Assembly (NCBI GenBank): GCA_027457185.1
Contig: DAIDTN010000220.1
Coordinates: forward strand, 1-8,123
Reading direction: 5' to 3'
Length of the DNA stretch: 8,123 nt
Source of the DNA: Burkholderiales bacterium
GTDB lineage: Bacteria > Pseudomonadota > Gammaproteobacteria > Burkholderiales > SG8-39
The notes beneath the pieces are model-generated. The model had not been told where the DNA came from and did not search any database. It saw only the letters and a list, made by a program, of their open reading frames with translations. This document shows, piece by piece, positions 1-7,147 of the stretch. The position numbers and the translations under genes are program-made. Within the stretch, counting starts at the first letter, position 1, and each line of letters opens with the position of its first letter.

Positions 1-665
1 GCCATCAGATCCGCGGTACTGCCGCTCCAGACCACGCGACCTCTCTCCAGCACGTAGTGCCGGTCCGCTATGCGCGCGAGCGCCTTGATGTCCTTGTCGA
101 TCACCAGGATCGACAGCCCTTCGCCCTTTAGGCGCTCCAGCGAACGAAAGATATCGGCGCGGATCAGCGGCGCAAGCCCTTCGGTCGCCTCATCCAGGAT
201 CAGCAGCTTCGGATTGGTCATAAGCGCACGGCCGATCGCGAGCATCTGCTGCTCGCCGCCGGAGAGTTGGTTGCCGTAGTTGCGCCGCCGCGCCGCGAGG
301 GCGGGAAATAGATCGAACACTCGGTTCAGCGTCCACGGCTTCGCCGCGCCGCGGCGGTTCGCGGCCGTGGCGACGAGATTCTCGTGCACAGTGAGATTGG
401 GGAAGATCTGGCGACCTTCGGGTACCAGACCGAGGCCGGCCTGCGCCTCCCGGAACGATGGTAGGCCGTGCAACGGTTTGCCCTCAAACACGATGGTTCC
501 GGTGCGCGAGCGCACCACGCCCATGACCGAGAGCACGGTCGTGGTCTTGCCCATGCCATTGCGACCCAGCAGCGTAACCACCTGTCCGGCTTCGATGGCG
601 AAGGATATGCCGAACAGAACCTGTGAAACGCCGTAGGCCGTTTCGAGGCTATCGACGCTCAGCAT
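1..665 (-). CDS. livF: LivF-type branched-chain/aromatic ABC transporter ATPase (3' end cut by window edge)
   Basis: One of the two cytoplasmic ATPases that power a Liv-type (HAAT family) importer. The 221 residues present carry a complete nucleotide-binding domain: Walker A GRNGMGKTT (residues 34-42), Q-loop glutamine in EGRQIF (about 86), signature LSGGEQQ (134-140) and Walker B LLILDE (154-159) followed by ATEGLAP, the usual LivF form. The position after the last strand reads VIDKD where many ABC ATPases have a histidine; other LivF proteins also lack it. The ATG at 665 is the first possible start, since an in-frame TAG lies four codons upstream, and it overlaps the end of livG by 17 nt, which suggests translational coupling. 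LivF proteins are usually about 235 residues, so only some 12-16 C-terminal residues lie outside the window. Family assignment is firm; the transported substrate is inferred from neighbours. Confidence 0.95.
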   Translation of the reverse strand, partial: MLSVDSLETAYGVSQVLFGISFAIEAGQVVTLLGRNGMGKTTTVLSVMGVVRSRTGTIVFEGKPLHGLPSFREAQAGLGLVPEGRQIFPNLTVHENLVATAANRRGAAKPWTLNRVFDLFPALAARRRNYGNQLSGGEQQMLAIGRALMTNPKLLILDEATEGLAPLIRADIFRSLERLKGEGLSILVIDKDIKALARIADRHYVLERGRVVWSGSTADLM

Positions 666-1428
666 GTGCCCAAGCTAATTGGACGTCATCGCCCAGATAG
701 GCTCGCCGCACGTCGGCGTTGGCGCGGATTTCCTGCGGGGTGCCGGTGGCGATGATGCGTCCGTAGACCAGCACCGAGATGCGGTCGGCGAGCGAGAACA
801 CGGCGTCCATATCGTGCTCAACGAGGATAATCGACTGGCGCCCCTTCAGTCTTGAAAGGAATTCCACCATGCGCTGCGACTCGTCGCTGCCCATGCCAGC
901 GACCGGTTCGTCAAGCAGCAGCAGCCGCGGGCCAGTGGCGAGCGCCATTGCCACTTCAAGCTGGCGTTGCTCGCCATGCGCGAGGTTGGCGGCCAGCACG
1001 CCGGCGCGCGCACCCAGTCCGACTTCCTCCAGTACGCGCCGGGCGGGATCGCGCAGCACGTCCTCCTCCCGCGCCCTGCGCCAGAATCGAAAGCTGTGCC
1101 CGGCGCGCGCCTGCACGGCGAGCGCGACGTTGTCGAGTGCGGTGAATTCGCGGTAGATGCTGGTGATCTGGAAAGAGCGCGCGAATCCCCTGCGCGCTCG
1201 CGCAGGCGCCCGCAGCGATGTCACGTCCTCGCCGGCAAATCGGATTGTGCCTGCGTCCGGATGCAGGTCGCCAGAAAGTTGCCCGATGAAAGTGGTCTTG
1301 CCCGCGCCGTTCGGCCCGATCACCGCATGCGTCTCGCCCTCCAGCAGATCGAAGTCGATGTTGTCGCTGGCGCGCAGTGCGCCAAAGGACTTGCACAGTC
1401 CGCGTGCCAGCAGGAGCGCCTCAGCCAC
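649..1428 (-). CDS. livG: LivG-type branched-chain/aromatic ABC transporter ATPase
   Basis: Second ATPase subunit of the Liv-type importer, 259 residues, the normal LivG length. Visible motifs are Walker A GPNGAGKTT (38-46), Q-loop RSFQIT (Q87), an altered signature LAHGEQ (149-154; LivG proteins commonly have L-S/A-Y/H-GEQ), Walker B LLLLDEP (169-175) with VAGM after it, and H-loop LVEHD (H205). The GTG at 1428 is chosen as start. It gives the family N-terminus (ALLLARGLCKSFGALRA), has GGAGGG a few bases upstream, and overlaps the livM stop by 8 nt. A longer in-frame extension to 1593 exists, but it would lie wholly inside livM and has no family-like sequence. Pairs with LivF on the membrane face of LivH/LivM. 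Confidence 0.95.
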   Translation of the reverse strand: MAEALLLARGLCKSFGALRASDNIDFDLLEGETHAVIGPNGAGKTTFIGQLSGDLHPDAGTIRFAGEDVTSLRAPARARRGFARSFQITSIYREFTALDNVALAVQARAGHSFRFWRRAREEDVLRDPARRVLEEVGLGARAGVLAANLAHGEQRQLEVAMALATGPRLLLLDEPVAGMGSDESQRMVEFLSRLKGRQSIILVEHDMDAVFSLADRISVLVYGRIIATGTPQEIRANADVRRAYLGDDVQLAWAHAERR

Positions 1429-2362
1429 CGCGCCCTCCGGGCAGCAGGCCGGCCAGGCCGCGCTTGGCGAACAGAACTGCGAGCACGAGGAGCGGGCCGA
1501 GGATGATCTGCCAGTGCTCGGTCCACCCCGAGAGCACGTCCTCGAGGACGAGGAGTGTGAAGGCGCCCAGTACCGGTCCCGCGGTAGTGCCAACCCCGCC
1601 GAGGATCACCATGAACAGGATTTCTCCCGAGCGCGTCCACTGCATGAAGTCGGGCGTAAGATAGGCGGTGTGGTTGACCAGCAGCGCGCCTGCGAGCCCG
1701 CAGATCCCGCCCGAGATGACGAACGCGGCGAGCTTGTAGGGATAGGGGGAGAAGCCGATGGCGCGGCTGCGCGCCTCGTTCGACTTCGCGGCCCGGATCG
1801 CCATGCCGAAGCGCGACTCGACCAGGCGTTGCACGAGCAGCACGACCGCCGCGAGGATCGTGAGCACCAGGTAGTAGAACTCGGTGCCGTTGTTGAGATT
1901 GATCAGGCCGAAGAACTGGCTGCGTTCCGGCAGCCGCATGCCGTTGTCGCCGCCGAACACGTCCAGCGATATGCCCAGGTAGTACAGCATCTGGGTGAAC
2001 GCGAGCGTGATCATGATGAAATAGATGCCGCTGGTGCGGATCGATACCGCCCCGATCGCGAGCGCGACCAGCATCGAACCGCCGATCGCGACCGCCCACT
2101 GCAGCAGGCCGTCGTGGATCCCGTAATAGGCTAGCACGGTGACGGCGTAGGCGCCAACGCCGAGGTAGGCGGCGTGGCCGAACGACACCATGCCGCCGTA
2201 GCCCAGGATCAGGTCGAGACTGACCGCGGCGATGCCGAAGATCATCACGCGGCGCAGCAGGTCAACGTAAAACAGCTGATGCAGCAGCGCCGCGGCGGGC
2301 GGCACGAGGACCAGCAGGGCCAGCATCGCGAGCAGCACGAGCTTGCGCGCGCGCGAACGCAT
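1421..2362 (-). CDS. livM: LivM-type ABC transporter permease
   Basis: Inner-membrane permease subunit, 313 residues, a usual length for LivM. The N-terminus is basic (MRSRARK), followed by a hydrophobic helix (8-27). The LivM hallmark LGYGGMVSFGHAAYLGVGAY lies at 53-72. Further hydrophobic segments lie at about 88-107, 112-130, 163-180, 211-230, 248-275 and 284-299. The cytoplasmic coupling loop that contacts the ATPase is the IRAAKSNEARSRAIGFSP stretch (189-206). Start is the ATG at 2362, which follows the livH TGA (2366-2364) after a single base. No strong Shine-Dalgarno sequence is seen, so stop-restart coupling is likely. Works with LivH as the heterodimeric channel. Confidence 0.94.
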   Translation of the reverse strand: MRSRARKLVLLAMLALLVLVPPAAALLHQLFYVDLLRRVMIFGIAAVSLDLILGYGGMVSFGHAAYLGVGAYAVTVLAYYGIHDGLLQWAVAIGGSMLVALAIGAVSIRTSGIYFIMITLAFTQMLYYLGISLDVFGGDNGMRLPERSQFFGLINLNNGTEFYYLVLTILAAVVLLVQRLVESRFGMAIRAAKSNEARSRAIGFSPYPYKLAAFVISGGICGLAGALLVNHTAYLTPDFMQWTRSGEILFMVILGGVGTTAGPVLGAFTLLVLEDVLSGWTEHWQIILGPLLVLAVLFAKRGLAGLLPGGRGG

Positions 2363-2363
2363 A

Positions 2364-3287
2364 TCAGTGGCCGCGCGCCGGGAACAGCCCTTCCGGGCGC
2401 AGCGCGAGGATGAGGGCCATGAGGAGGTAGATGAGTATCGAGGCGAGTGCGGGACCGGCGGCCTGGGCGGCGGTGGGCGAGATCAGCGTGGCGAGCGCGG
2501 GCTTGAGGAAGGCACGCCCGAGCGTGTCCACTGCGCCGACGATGATCGCGCCCGCGAATGCGCCGCGGATCGATCCGATGCCGCCGATCACGATCACCAC
2601 GAACACCTGGATCAGGATCTGCTCGCCCATTCCCGGCTGCACCGCGTAGATCGGCGCGGCCATCGCCCCCGCGAGTCCGGCGAGCGCCGCACCGAACCCG
2701 AATAGCAGCGTGTACAGCAGACGGATATTGACACCGAGCGCGGCGACCATCATCCGGTTGGACGCACCGGCGCGCACCAGCATGCCGATCCTGGTGCGCG
2801 CGACCACGTACCAGAGCAGCAGCGCCACCGCGAAGCCGAGCATGACGATGAGCAGCCGGTACAGCGGATAGCTGAAGCCGCCGCCGAAATCGAGCGAACC
2901 CGAAAGCCACTGCGGCAGATCGGTAAACAGGCCGACCCGGCCCCAGATGATTGCGATCAGCTCGTTGAAGAACAGGATCAGGCCGAAAGTCGCGAGCACC
3001 TGATCGAGGTGGTCGCGCTCGTACAGAGTTCGCAACGCCACGACCTCGACGATCACGCCGACGATCAGCGTCGCCGGCAGCGCGAGCAGGCTGCCGAGCA
3101 CGAACGATCCGGTCCAGCGATAAAAGGTGGTCGCGAGGTAGGCGCCCACCATGTAGAGTGAGCCGTGGGCGAGGTTGACCAGATTCATGATGCCGAACAC
3201 GAGCGTCAGCCCGGCGGCCATGAGGAACAGCATCACGCCGAGCTGCAGGCCGTTGAGGATCTGTTCGAGGACGAGCTGCAGGTTCAC
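2364..3287 (-). CDS. livH: LivH-type ABC transporter permease
   Basis: Inner-membrane permease subunit, 307 residues from the GTG at 3287. This start gives the standard LivH N-terminus (NLQLVLEQILNGLQLGVML). A TTG at 3347 would add 20 residues, but these would be encoded by the hairpin region and look unlike the family. Motifs include GLTLVFGIMNLVNLAHGSLY (26-45), a membrane segment at 62-80, the amphipathic DQVLATFGLILFFNEL (95-110), the coupling loop VRAGASNRMMVAALGVN (171-187) and FVVIVIGGIGSIRGAFAGA (229-247). It ends with the typical LALRPEGLFP. No clear Shine-Dalgarno sequence precedes the GTG, so the start is less sure than the identity. It follows the binding-protein gene after 73 nt that contain a GC-rich hairpin, which may lower expression of the membrane parts relative to the binding protein. 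Confidence 0.93.
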   Translation of the reverse strand: MNLQLVLEQILNGLQLGVMLFLMAAGLTLVFGIMNLVNLAHGSLYMVGAYLATTFYRWTGSFVLGSLLALPATLIVGVIVEVVALRTLYERDHLDQVLATFGLILFFNELIAIIWGRVGLFTDLPQWLSGSLDFGGGFSYPLYRLLIVMLGFAVALLLWYVVARTRIGMLVRAGASNRMMVAALGVNIRLLYTLLFGFGAALAGLAGAMAAPIYAVQPGMGEQILIQVFVVIVIGGIGSIRGAFAGAIIVGAVDTLGRAFLKPALATLISPTAAQAAGPALASILIYLLMALILALRPEGLFPARGH

Positions 3288-3304
3288 CGCACGTGGCGCT
3301 CGGC

Positions 3305-3334
3305 AAGAAAAGAGGACGCGGCCGCGCCGCGCCC
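3305..3334 (-). terminator. Hairpin plus T-tract between binding-protein and permease genes (attenuating terminator candidate)
   Basis: On the minus strand GGGCGCGGC (3334-3326) pairs with GCCGCGTCC (3322-3314) across a GCG loop, giving nine pairs with one G-U. It is followed at once by TCTTTTCTT (3313-3305). This has the form of a factor-independent terminator, though the U-tract is interrupted by C. It lies 27 nt after the solute-binding-protein stop and 18 nt before the livH start. In such operons an intercistronic hairpin often gives partial termination, or protects the upstream mRNA, so that binding protein is made in excess. The structure is seen directly; its effect is inferred. Confidence 0.6.
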
Positions 3335-3360
3335 CCGTGGCGGACAAAGCCGGGACATCC

Positions 3361-4539
3361 TCACTTCATCTTGCACTCTTTGTAGTACGCGTCCTTGTGG
3401 TCTTTGAACACGGTCTTTTGGATACGCATCACCACTTCGCCCTTATCGTCTTTCACCGCGCGCAGCAGGTAGAAGTTCTCGATCGGAAAGTGGTTGACGT
3501 TATAGGTGTAATGGCCGCGCGTCGAGGCGTAATCGGCCCTTTCCATGGCCGCGATCATGCCCTTCTTGTTCGCGAGATCACCCTTCACCGCGCGCACCGC
3601 CGAATCGATCAGCATGATCCCGTCGTAGCTTTGCGCCGCATAGTACGACGGCATGTAGCCAAACTTCTTGCGGAAATCGGATACGAATTTCTCGTTCGCG
3701 GCATTTTTCAGGTCCGGGCTCCAGTAGCGTGTTTCCCACTGCCCTACTGCGTCGTTCTTCAGCACCGGGATGGTCGTTTCGTCCACCGTGAACGCCGAGT
3801 ACAGGGGTATCTTGTCGCGCAGGCCCGCTTGCACGTACTGCTTGACGAACTGGATGCCCATACCGCCGGGATAGAACACGAACACCGCCTTCGGTTTCTT
3901 CGCGCGCAACTGGCTGATCTCGGCCTGGTAATCCTGCTGTCCCATCTTGGTATACACCTCGTCGACGATGCGACCCTTGTAGTAACGCTTGAAACCCGCG
4001 AGCATGTCCTTGCCGGCGGCGTAGTTCGGCGCCATCAGGTACACGTCGTTAACGCCTTCGTCCTGCAGGTGCTTGCCCATCGCCTCGGGGGTCTCGTCGT
4101 TCTGCCACGAGGTGGTGAAAAACATCGGGTTGCACTGACTCCCCGCAAGCTCGTGCGGCCCGGCGTTGGTGCCGATCATGAACACACCCTGCTCGGTGAC
4201 GCTCGGCTCCACGGCGAGCATCACATTCGACCAGATGATTCCCGACACGAACTGAACCTTGTCGTCCTTGACCATTTTGTCGGCGACCTGCAGGCCGACG
4301 TCCGGCTTGAACTGGTCGTCACCAAAGATGACTTTGGTGTCCAGTCCGCCGACTTTTTGGTGCAGGTGATCGAGCGCCAGCTCGACCGCGTCCTTCATGT
4401 GCTTACCGATGATGCCCGCCGGACCGGAGAGCGTAGTGATGAAGCCGATCTTGAGTTTCTGCTGGGCGATTGCGGGCGTACATGCAAAGAGCGCGGCAAT
4501 CGCGCCAGCGACGAGAACCTGTGTGAAATTGCGAAACAT
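3361..4539 (-). CDS. Periplasmic solute-binding protein of the Liv-type importer (probable aromatic-compound binder)
   Basis: Type I periplasmic binding protein (Peripla_BP_6 / LivK-like), 392 residues, the usual length. A Sec signal peptide is clear: basic start MFRN, hydrophobic core (about 7-19) and a signal peptidase I site after PAIA (residue 25), so the mature protein begins QQKLKIGF. The first strand and loop KIGFITTLSGPAGIIGKHMKDAVELAL (30-56) is characteristic of this family, with TLSGP lining the ligand site. Other family-like stretches are FVSGIIWSNV (97-106), GTNAGP (123-128), YAAGKDM (173-179) and AAQSYDGIMLI (301-311). C136 and C389 could form a disulphide. Start is the ATG at 4539, preceded by an AGGAG with good spacing. 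It is the first gene of the importer block and immediately follows a gene for aromatic-ring oxidation, so an aromatic acid is a more likely ligand than branched-chain amino acids. Ligand identity is an inference. Confidence 0.92.
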   Translation of the reverse strand: MFRNFTQVLVAGAIAALFACTPAIAQQKLKIGFITTLSGPAGIIGKHMKDAVELALDHLHQKVGGLDTKVIFGDDQFKPDVGLQVADKMVKDDKVQFVSGIIWSNVMLAVEPSVTEQGVFMIGTNAGPHELAGSQCNPMFFTTSWQNDETPEAMGKHLQDEGVNDVYLMAPNYAAGKDMLAGFKRYYKGRIVDEVYTKMGQQDYQAEISQLRAKKPKAVFVFYPGGMGIQFVKQYVQAGLRDKIPLYSAFTVDETTIPVLKNDAVGQWETRYWSPDLKNAANEKFVSDFRKKFGYMPSYYAAQSYDGIMLIDSAVRAVKGDLANKKGMIAAMERADYASTRGHYTYNVNHFPIENFYLLRAVKDDKGEVVMRIQKTVFKDHKDAYYKECKMK

Positions 4540-4852
4540 GGCCTTCTCCTCTCTACTGTTTGTTTAACTATAAATTAATTGATTTTTGTTTTCCCATAAA
4601 GTCACTCTATCATAAGACAATTCCGGGTGTCCATCTAGACTGACTGACGCGACCCTTTGCCGGCGCTCCGCGCAACGCGACGCAATTCATTGTGCGTGGC
4701 GTCGGCACCCTTAAACGGGCACTGCCTTCCGCTACCAGTACCGCGCATTCGACGGCTCGGCGTCCTCGGAGTGGACAACGCTTCGCGTCCGCTTGCGCCC
4801 CCCAGACGTCCGCGGGCGCTCCGATCGCGTCACGTACCTGACCAAAGCTTCC
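4540..4852. other. Gene-free gap between epoxidase and binding-protein genes
   Basis: A 313-nt stretch with no credible gene. The half next to the binding-protein gene (about 4556-4620) is strikingly AT-rich against the GC-rich surroundings and probably holds its promoter. The half next to the epoxidase gene is GC-rich and non-coding in appearance. It contains one modest inverted repeat: GGTACTG (4742-4736, minus strand) can pair with CAGTGCC (4724-4718) around an 11-nt loop, with no T-tract after it. A short tandem GACT repeat lies near 4637-4647. Open frames crossing the gap are short or extend out of phase into the epoxidase gene. Confidence 0.6.
4556..4620 (-). promoter_or_regulatory. AT-rich promoter region candidate for the importer operon
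   Basis: Reading the minus strand toward the binding-protein gene, this stretch holds TATGAT (4614-4609), a good -10-like hexamer but with only a weak -35 (TAGATG) 17 nt upstream. It also holds TATAGT (4572-4567), also without a good -35. Between them is an A/T-rich tract with AATTAATT and the repeated motif AAACAAA. A strong ribosome site (GAGAGGAG) follows near 4553-4546. Poor -35 boxes would fit activator dependence. A promoter somewhere here is likely given the 313-nt gap; the exact element is not settled. Confidence 0.4.
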
Positions 4853-6277
4853 CTAAAAACGCACATAATCGAAATCCAGCGCGGGCATGTCGTTGATGCC
4901 GCGCGTGGGCGGCGCGAGCCATCCGGCAAGCAGGCCGCGCGCGCGCACCGGCTGCTGGACTGCACGAAGATAGGCGCGCTCGGCCCCCGTGGGCAACCAT
5001 TCGCCGCGGCGTGCCTCGAAAACCGCCTCGTCCACGGGGTCGCCGGCCGGCGAGAAACGCTGGTCGGCGTAAGCGCCAAAGCGGCGGTTAAAACGCTGGC
5101 TCGGCAGCCGCAATTCGAACCCAATGCCCGCCTGTGACAGCAGCTTGTTCCAACGGCTCATGAGCTGAGTGACTTCGTGCAGGTACGCCTGGCGCATGAC
5201 TCCGTTCAGCGCATCCTTCACCGGGACCTCCACGACCTCGAATTCGCCGCTGCGACCGGGGACCCGCCGCTCGATGCTCACGGTGCCCTCCAGTCGCACG
5301 TGCTCATCACAGTTCGATTCGTTCACCCGACCCTTGATGCCCGCGCAGAATGCGTCGGCGGCACGCACTGACTCGTCGCTACCGAACAAATCGTAGATAC
5401 GTGGGGCCCAGAAATTGAAATACCGCTGCACGGTGGACAAGTTGATGCCGCCATGTGGCGCGACGTCGTCGGTTTCGTGCTCGCGCATGAGATCAATGGT
5501 CCTCTGAATAACGCGCCGCAGTCCGTCGTGGCCGATGAACATGTGGTGCGCTTCCTCGTAGAGCATGAACCGGGTGCTGCGCGCGAGCGGTTCGAATGCC
5601 GAATCTGACACCGAAAGCAACTGGTACTTGCCATCCCGATCGGCCAGAAAACACCACATGAAGTACGACAGCCAGTCCTGCAGCGGGTTGTTGAAGGCGT
5701 CAAGGATGCGCGGATTGCCTACCGAGCCCGAACGGCGCGCGAGCAAACCCTGCGCGTCTTCGTGTCTGTCGGCGCCGAAATGTTCGAAGAGCAGATGCAC
5801 CACGGCCCATAGGTGGCGGCCCTCCTCGACCGAAAACTGCAGCAAGTTCCTCAGGTCGTAAAGGGATGGAGCGGTGAGTGCGAGCTGCCGACTTTGTTCG
5901 ACCGAACCGGGCTCGGTATCACCCTGCGTGACCAGCAGCTTGCGAATGTAGTCGCGATGCTCCTGCGGCAACGTCTGCCACACAGGCTGGCCGGCGATGG
6001 CGCCAAACAGCGCAACGCGGCCGGGTTTTGCCGGTGCCTGGAACACGCCCCACCGGTACTGCGAAAGCGGCACGAACGCGTACTGGGCCCAGCCGCCTGG
6101 GTCAACGCCGACCGGCGTGCGCAGGTAGATTTCGTTGTCCCGAATGCCGGCCGGCCCGCAGTCGAACCACCATTTGCGAAACTCGACGTCAAACCACTCG
6201 AGGGATTTTCTCAGCCCGGGCTTTTCCCGCAGCCCGACGTTATTTGGAACCGAACACGCGAGATCGACCGTTGCCAT
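4853..6277 (-). CDS. boxB: BoxB-like diiron benzoyl-CoA 2,3-epoxidase (oxygenase component)
   Basis: Soluble diiron oxygenase of the BoxB family. BoxB epoxidises the ring of benzoyl-CoA with O2 and electrons from the reductase BoxA. The 474 residues match BoxB length (about 473), and the resemblance runs end to end as far as I recall that sequence: N-terminal PNNV (11-14), YLRTPVGVDPGGWA (51-64), TQGDTEPGSVEQ (117-128), LTAPSLYDLRNL (134-145), VEEGRHLWA (150-158), ADRDGKYQL (212-220), YEEAHHMF (240-247) and C-terminal RGINDMPALDFDYVRF (459-474). Residues matching the BoxB iron ligands are all present: E122, E152, H155, D213, E242 and H245, with Q118 where BoxB has its distinctive glutamine. 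The ATG at 6277 fits the family N-terminus although no good Shine-Dalgarno sequence precedes it, which suggests coupling to the dioxygenase gene 27 nt upstream. BoxA, BoxC and a CoA ligase are not in the window, so the exact acyl-CoA substrate is open. Confidence 0.9.
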   Translation of the reverse strand: MATVDLACSVPNNVGLREKPGLRKSLEWFDVEFRKWWFDCGPAGIRDNEIYLRTPVGVDPGGWAQYAFVPLSQYRWGVFQAPAKPGRVALFGAIAGQPVWQTLPQEHRDYIRKLLVTQGDTEPGSVEQSRQLALTAPSLYDLRNLLQFSVEEGRHLWAVVHLLFEHFGADRHEDAQGLLARRSGSVGNPRILDAFNNPLQDWLSYFMWCFLADRDGKYQLLSVSDSAFEPLARSTRFMLYEEAHHMFIGHDGLRRVIQRTIDLMREHETDDVAPHGGINLSTVQRYFNFWAPRIYDLFGSDESVRAADAFCAGIKGRVNESNCDEHVRLEGTVSIERRVPGRSGEFEVVEVPVKDALNGVMRQAYLHEVTQLMSRWNKLLSQAGIGFELRLPSQRFNRRFGAYADQRFSPAGDPVDEAVFEARRGEWLPTGAERAYLRAVQQPVRARGLLAGWLAPPTRGINDMPALDFDYVRF

Positions 6278-6304
6278 TGCGAGAGACCGTGTCGACGGGC
6301 CGGT

Positions 6305-7129
6305 TCAGTGGACCGGGCGGATGGAGACCGAAGTGTTGCCACTCGCGGAAGACTGGCCGTAGGGACCGTGCTGCAAGCCCGTGTAGCGCTCCTTCGTCTC
6401 GTCCATGGTACCCAGCACCACGGCATGGACACGGCCACCGACTTCCGTGACCACTTGTTTCCCCCAAACGGGCAGCCACTGCTTGGCCTCCTTGATGCGG
6501 CCAGCGACAAGCAGTTCGATGTACTCACGGTCGAGTTCGATGAAATCCTTGGGCGGCCATTTCTCCTGGCCACGCTCGATCTTGTGCGCAAAGCTGGTAC
6601 TGCCCACCACAGCGATCCGCCTTCCGGTCCTCTCTGCGACGCGTCGTATCGCGGCGCCAACCTGGAGACATTCGTCGAGGGGCGCCAGGATGCAGGTGCC
6701 AACGGATACGAGCGGCAGCGTCATATCGGGGTCCATGTACTGCATCGGCACCACCGTACCGTAGTCAAGCGAGTAATGCGGGGAGTCGTTGTATCCGGCC
6801 ATTGCTCCGAACGCAGCAATTTCATCGACGATCGCCCGGCCCAGGACCGGATCACCTTTCCATTTGTACGGGATGCCCGGGATCAGGTCCGGGGCCTCGT
6901 CGGCGACGCACACACCCTGGTGCACGGCGTGGCAGGCAGCGTACCAGGGGAACGTCGTCACCCAGTGAGCGGAGATGACCACCACGGCATCGGGCCGAGC
7001 AGCGCGGACTTCCTCACCGAGCAGCCGGATGCCTTGGATCAGGCCGCGCGTAAAATCGGGAGCCCTCGCCTCAATGCCGATTCGTGGCGAATGGGTGGTA
7101 ATGATTGAACGGATTACGCCTCCAGCCAT
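6305..7129 (-). CDS. Class III extradiol ring-cleavage dioxygenase, LigB/AmnB-like catalytic subunit
   Basis: Non-haem Fe(II) extradiol dioxygenase of the LigB superfamily, 274 residues from the ATG at 7129. That start is preceded by GGAGG at good spacing; the GTG at 7141 overlaps this ribosome site and is unlikely. Metal and catalytic residues expected for the family are visible: H13 in TTHSPRIG, H55 in VISAHWVTTF and E229 in VVTEVGGR as probable iron ligands, H182 in STSFAHKIE as the probable catalytic base, and HYSLDYGTVVP (118-128) matching the conserved DxGT segment. Several stretches, notably the DYGT region and the ELLVAGRIKEAKQWLP helix ahead of the glutamate, look more like 2-aminophenol 1,6-dioxygenase beta subunits than protocatechuate 4,5-dioxygenase. 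That is a judgement from memory. It probably opens a catechol or o-aminophenol ring made by this pathway. No separate small subunit is encoded nearby. Confidence 0.85.
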   Translation of the reverse strand: MAGGVIRSIITTHSPRIGIEARAPDFTRGLIQGIRLLGEEVRAARPDAVVVISAHWVTTFPWYAACHAVHQGVCVADEAPDLIPGIPYKWKGDPVLGRAIVDEIAAFGAMAGYNDSPHYSLDYGTVVPMQYMDPDMTLPLVSVGTCILAPLDECLQVGAAIRRVAERTGRRIAVVGSTSFAHKIERGQEKWPPKDFIELDREYIELLVAGRIKEAKQWLPVWGKQVVTEVGGRVHAVVLGTMDETKERYTGLQHGPYGQSSASGNTSVSIRPVH

Positions 7130-7147
7130 GCTGTCCTCCACAGGGTC

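Noticed and set aside
1429..1593. N-terminal extension of livG
   Set aside because: The extra 55 residues are Ser/Arg/Cys-rich, lie entirely within livM and precede the normal family N-terminus; the GTG at 1428 has a ribosome site.
1157..2134. Plus-strand open frame (325 codons) opposite livG and livM
   Set aside because: The translation is highly charged with no domain, and it is antisense to two well-defined transporter genes.
2245..3306. Minus-strand open frame (353 codons) overlapping livH in another phase
   Set aside because: It is Arg/Pro/Ala-rich out-of-frame translation of livH; the true frame carries the permease motifs.
3175..4578. Long plus-strand open frame (467 codons) opposite the binding-protein gene
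   Set aside because: It is antisense to a gene with a clear family, signal peptide and ribosome site. Its translation is rich in His, Val and Arg with no recognisable domain, which is typical of an antisense shadow in GC-rich DNA.
4718..4742. Inverted repeat after the epoxidase gene as a terminator
   Set aside because: The stem has only seven pairs with an 11-nt loop and no T-tract, so it does not meet the usual form of an intrinsic terminator.
5813..7108. Long plus-strand open frame (431 codons) opposite the epoxidase and dioxygenase genes
   Set aside because: It spans two convincing minus-strand genes and their junction, has no family resemblance and mirrors their codon structure.
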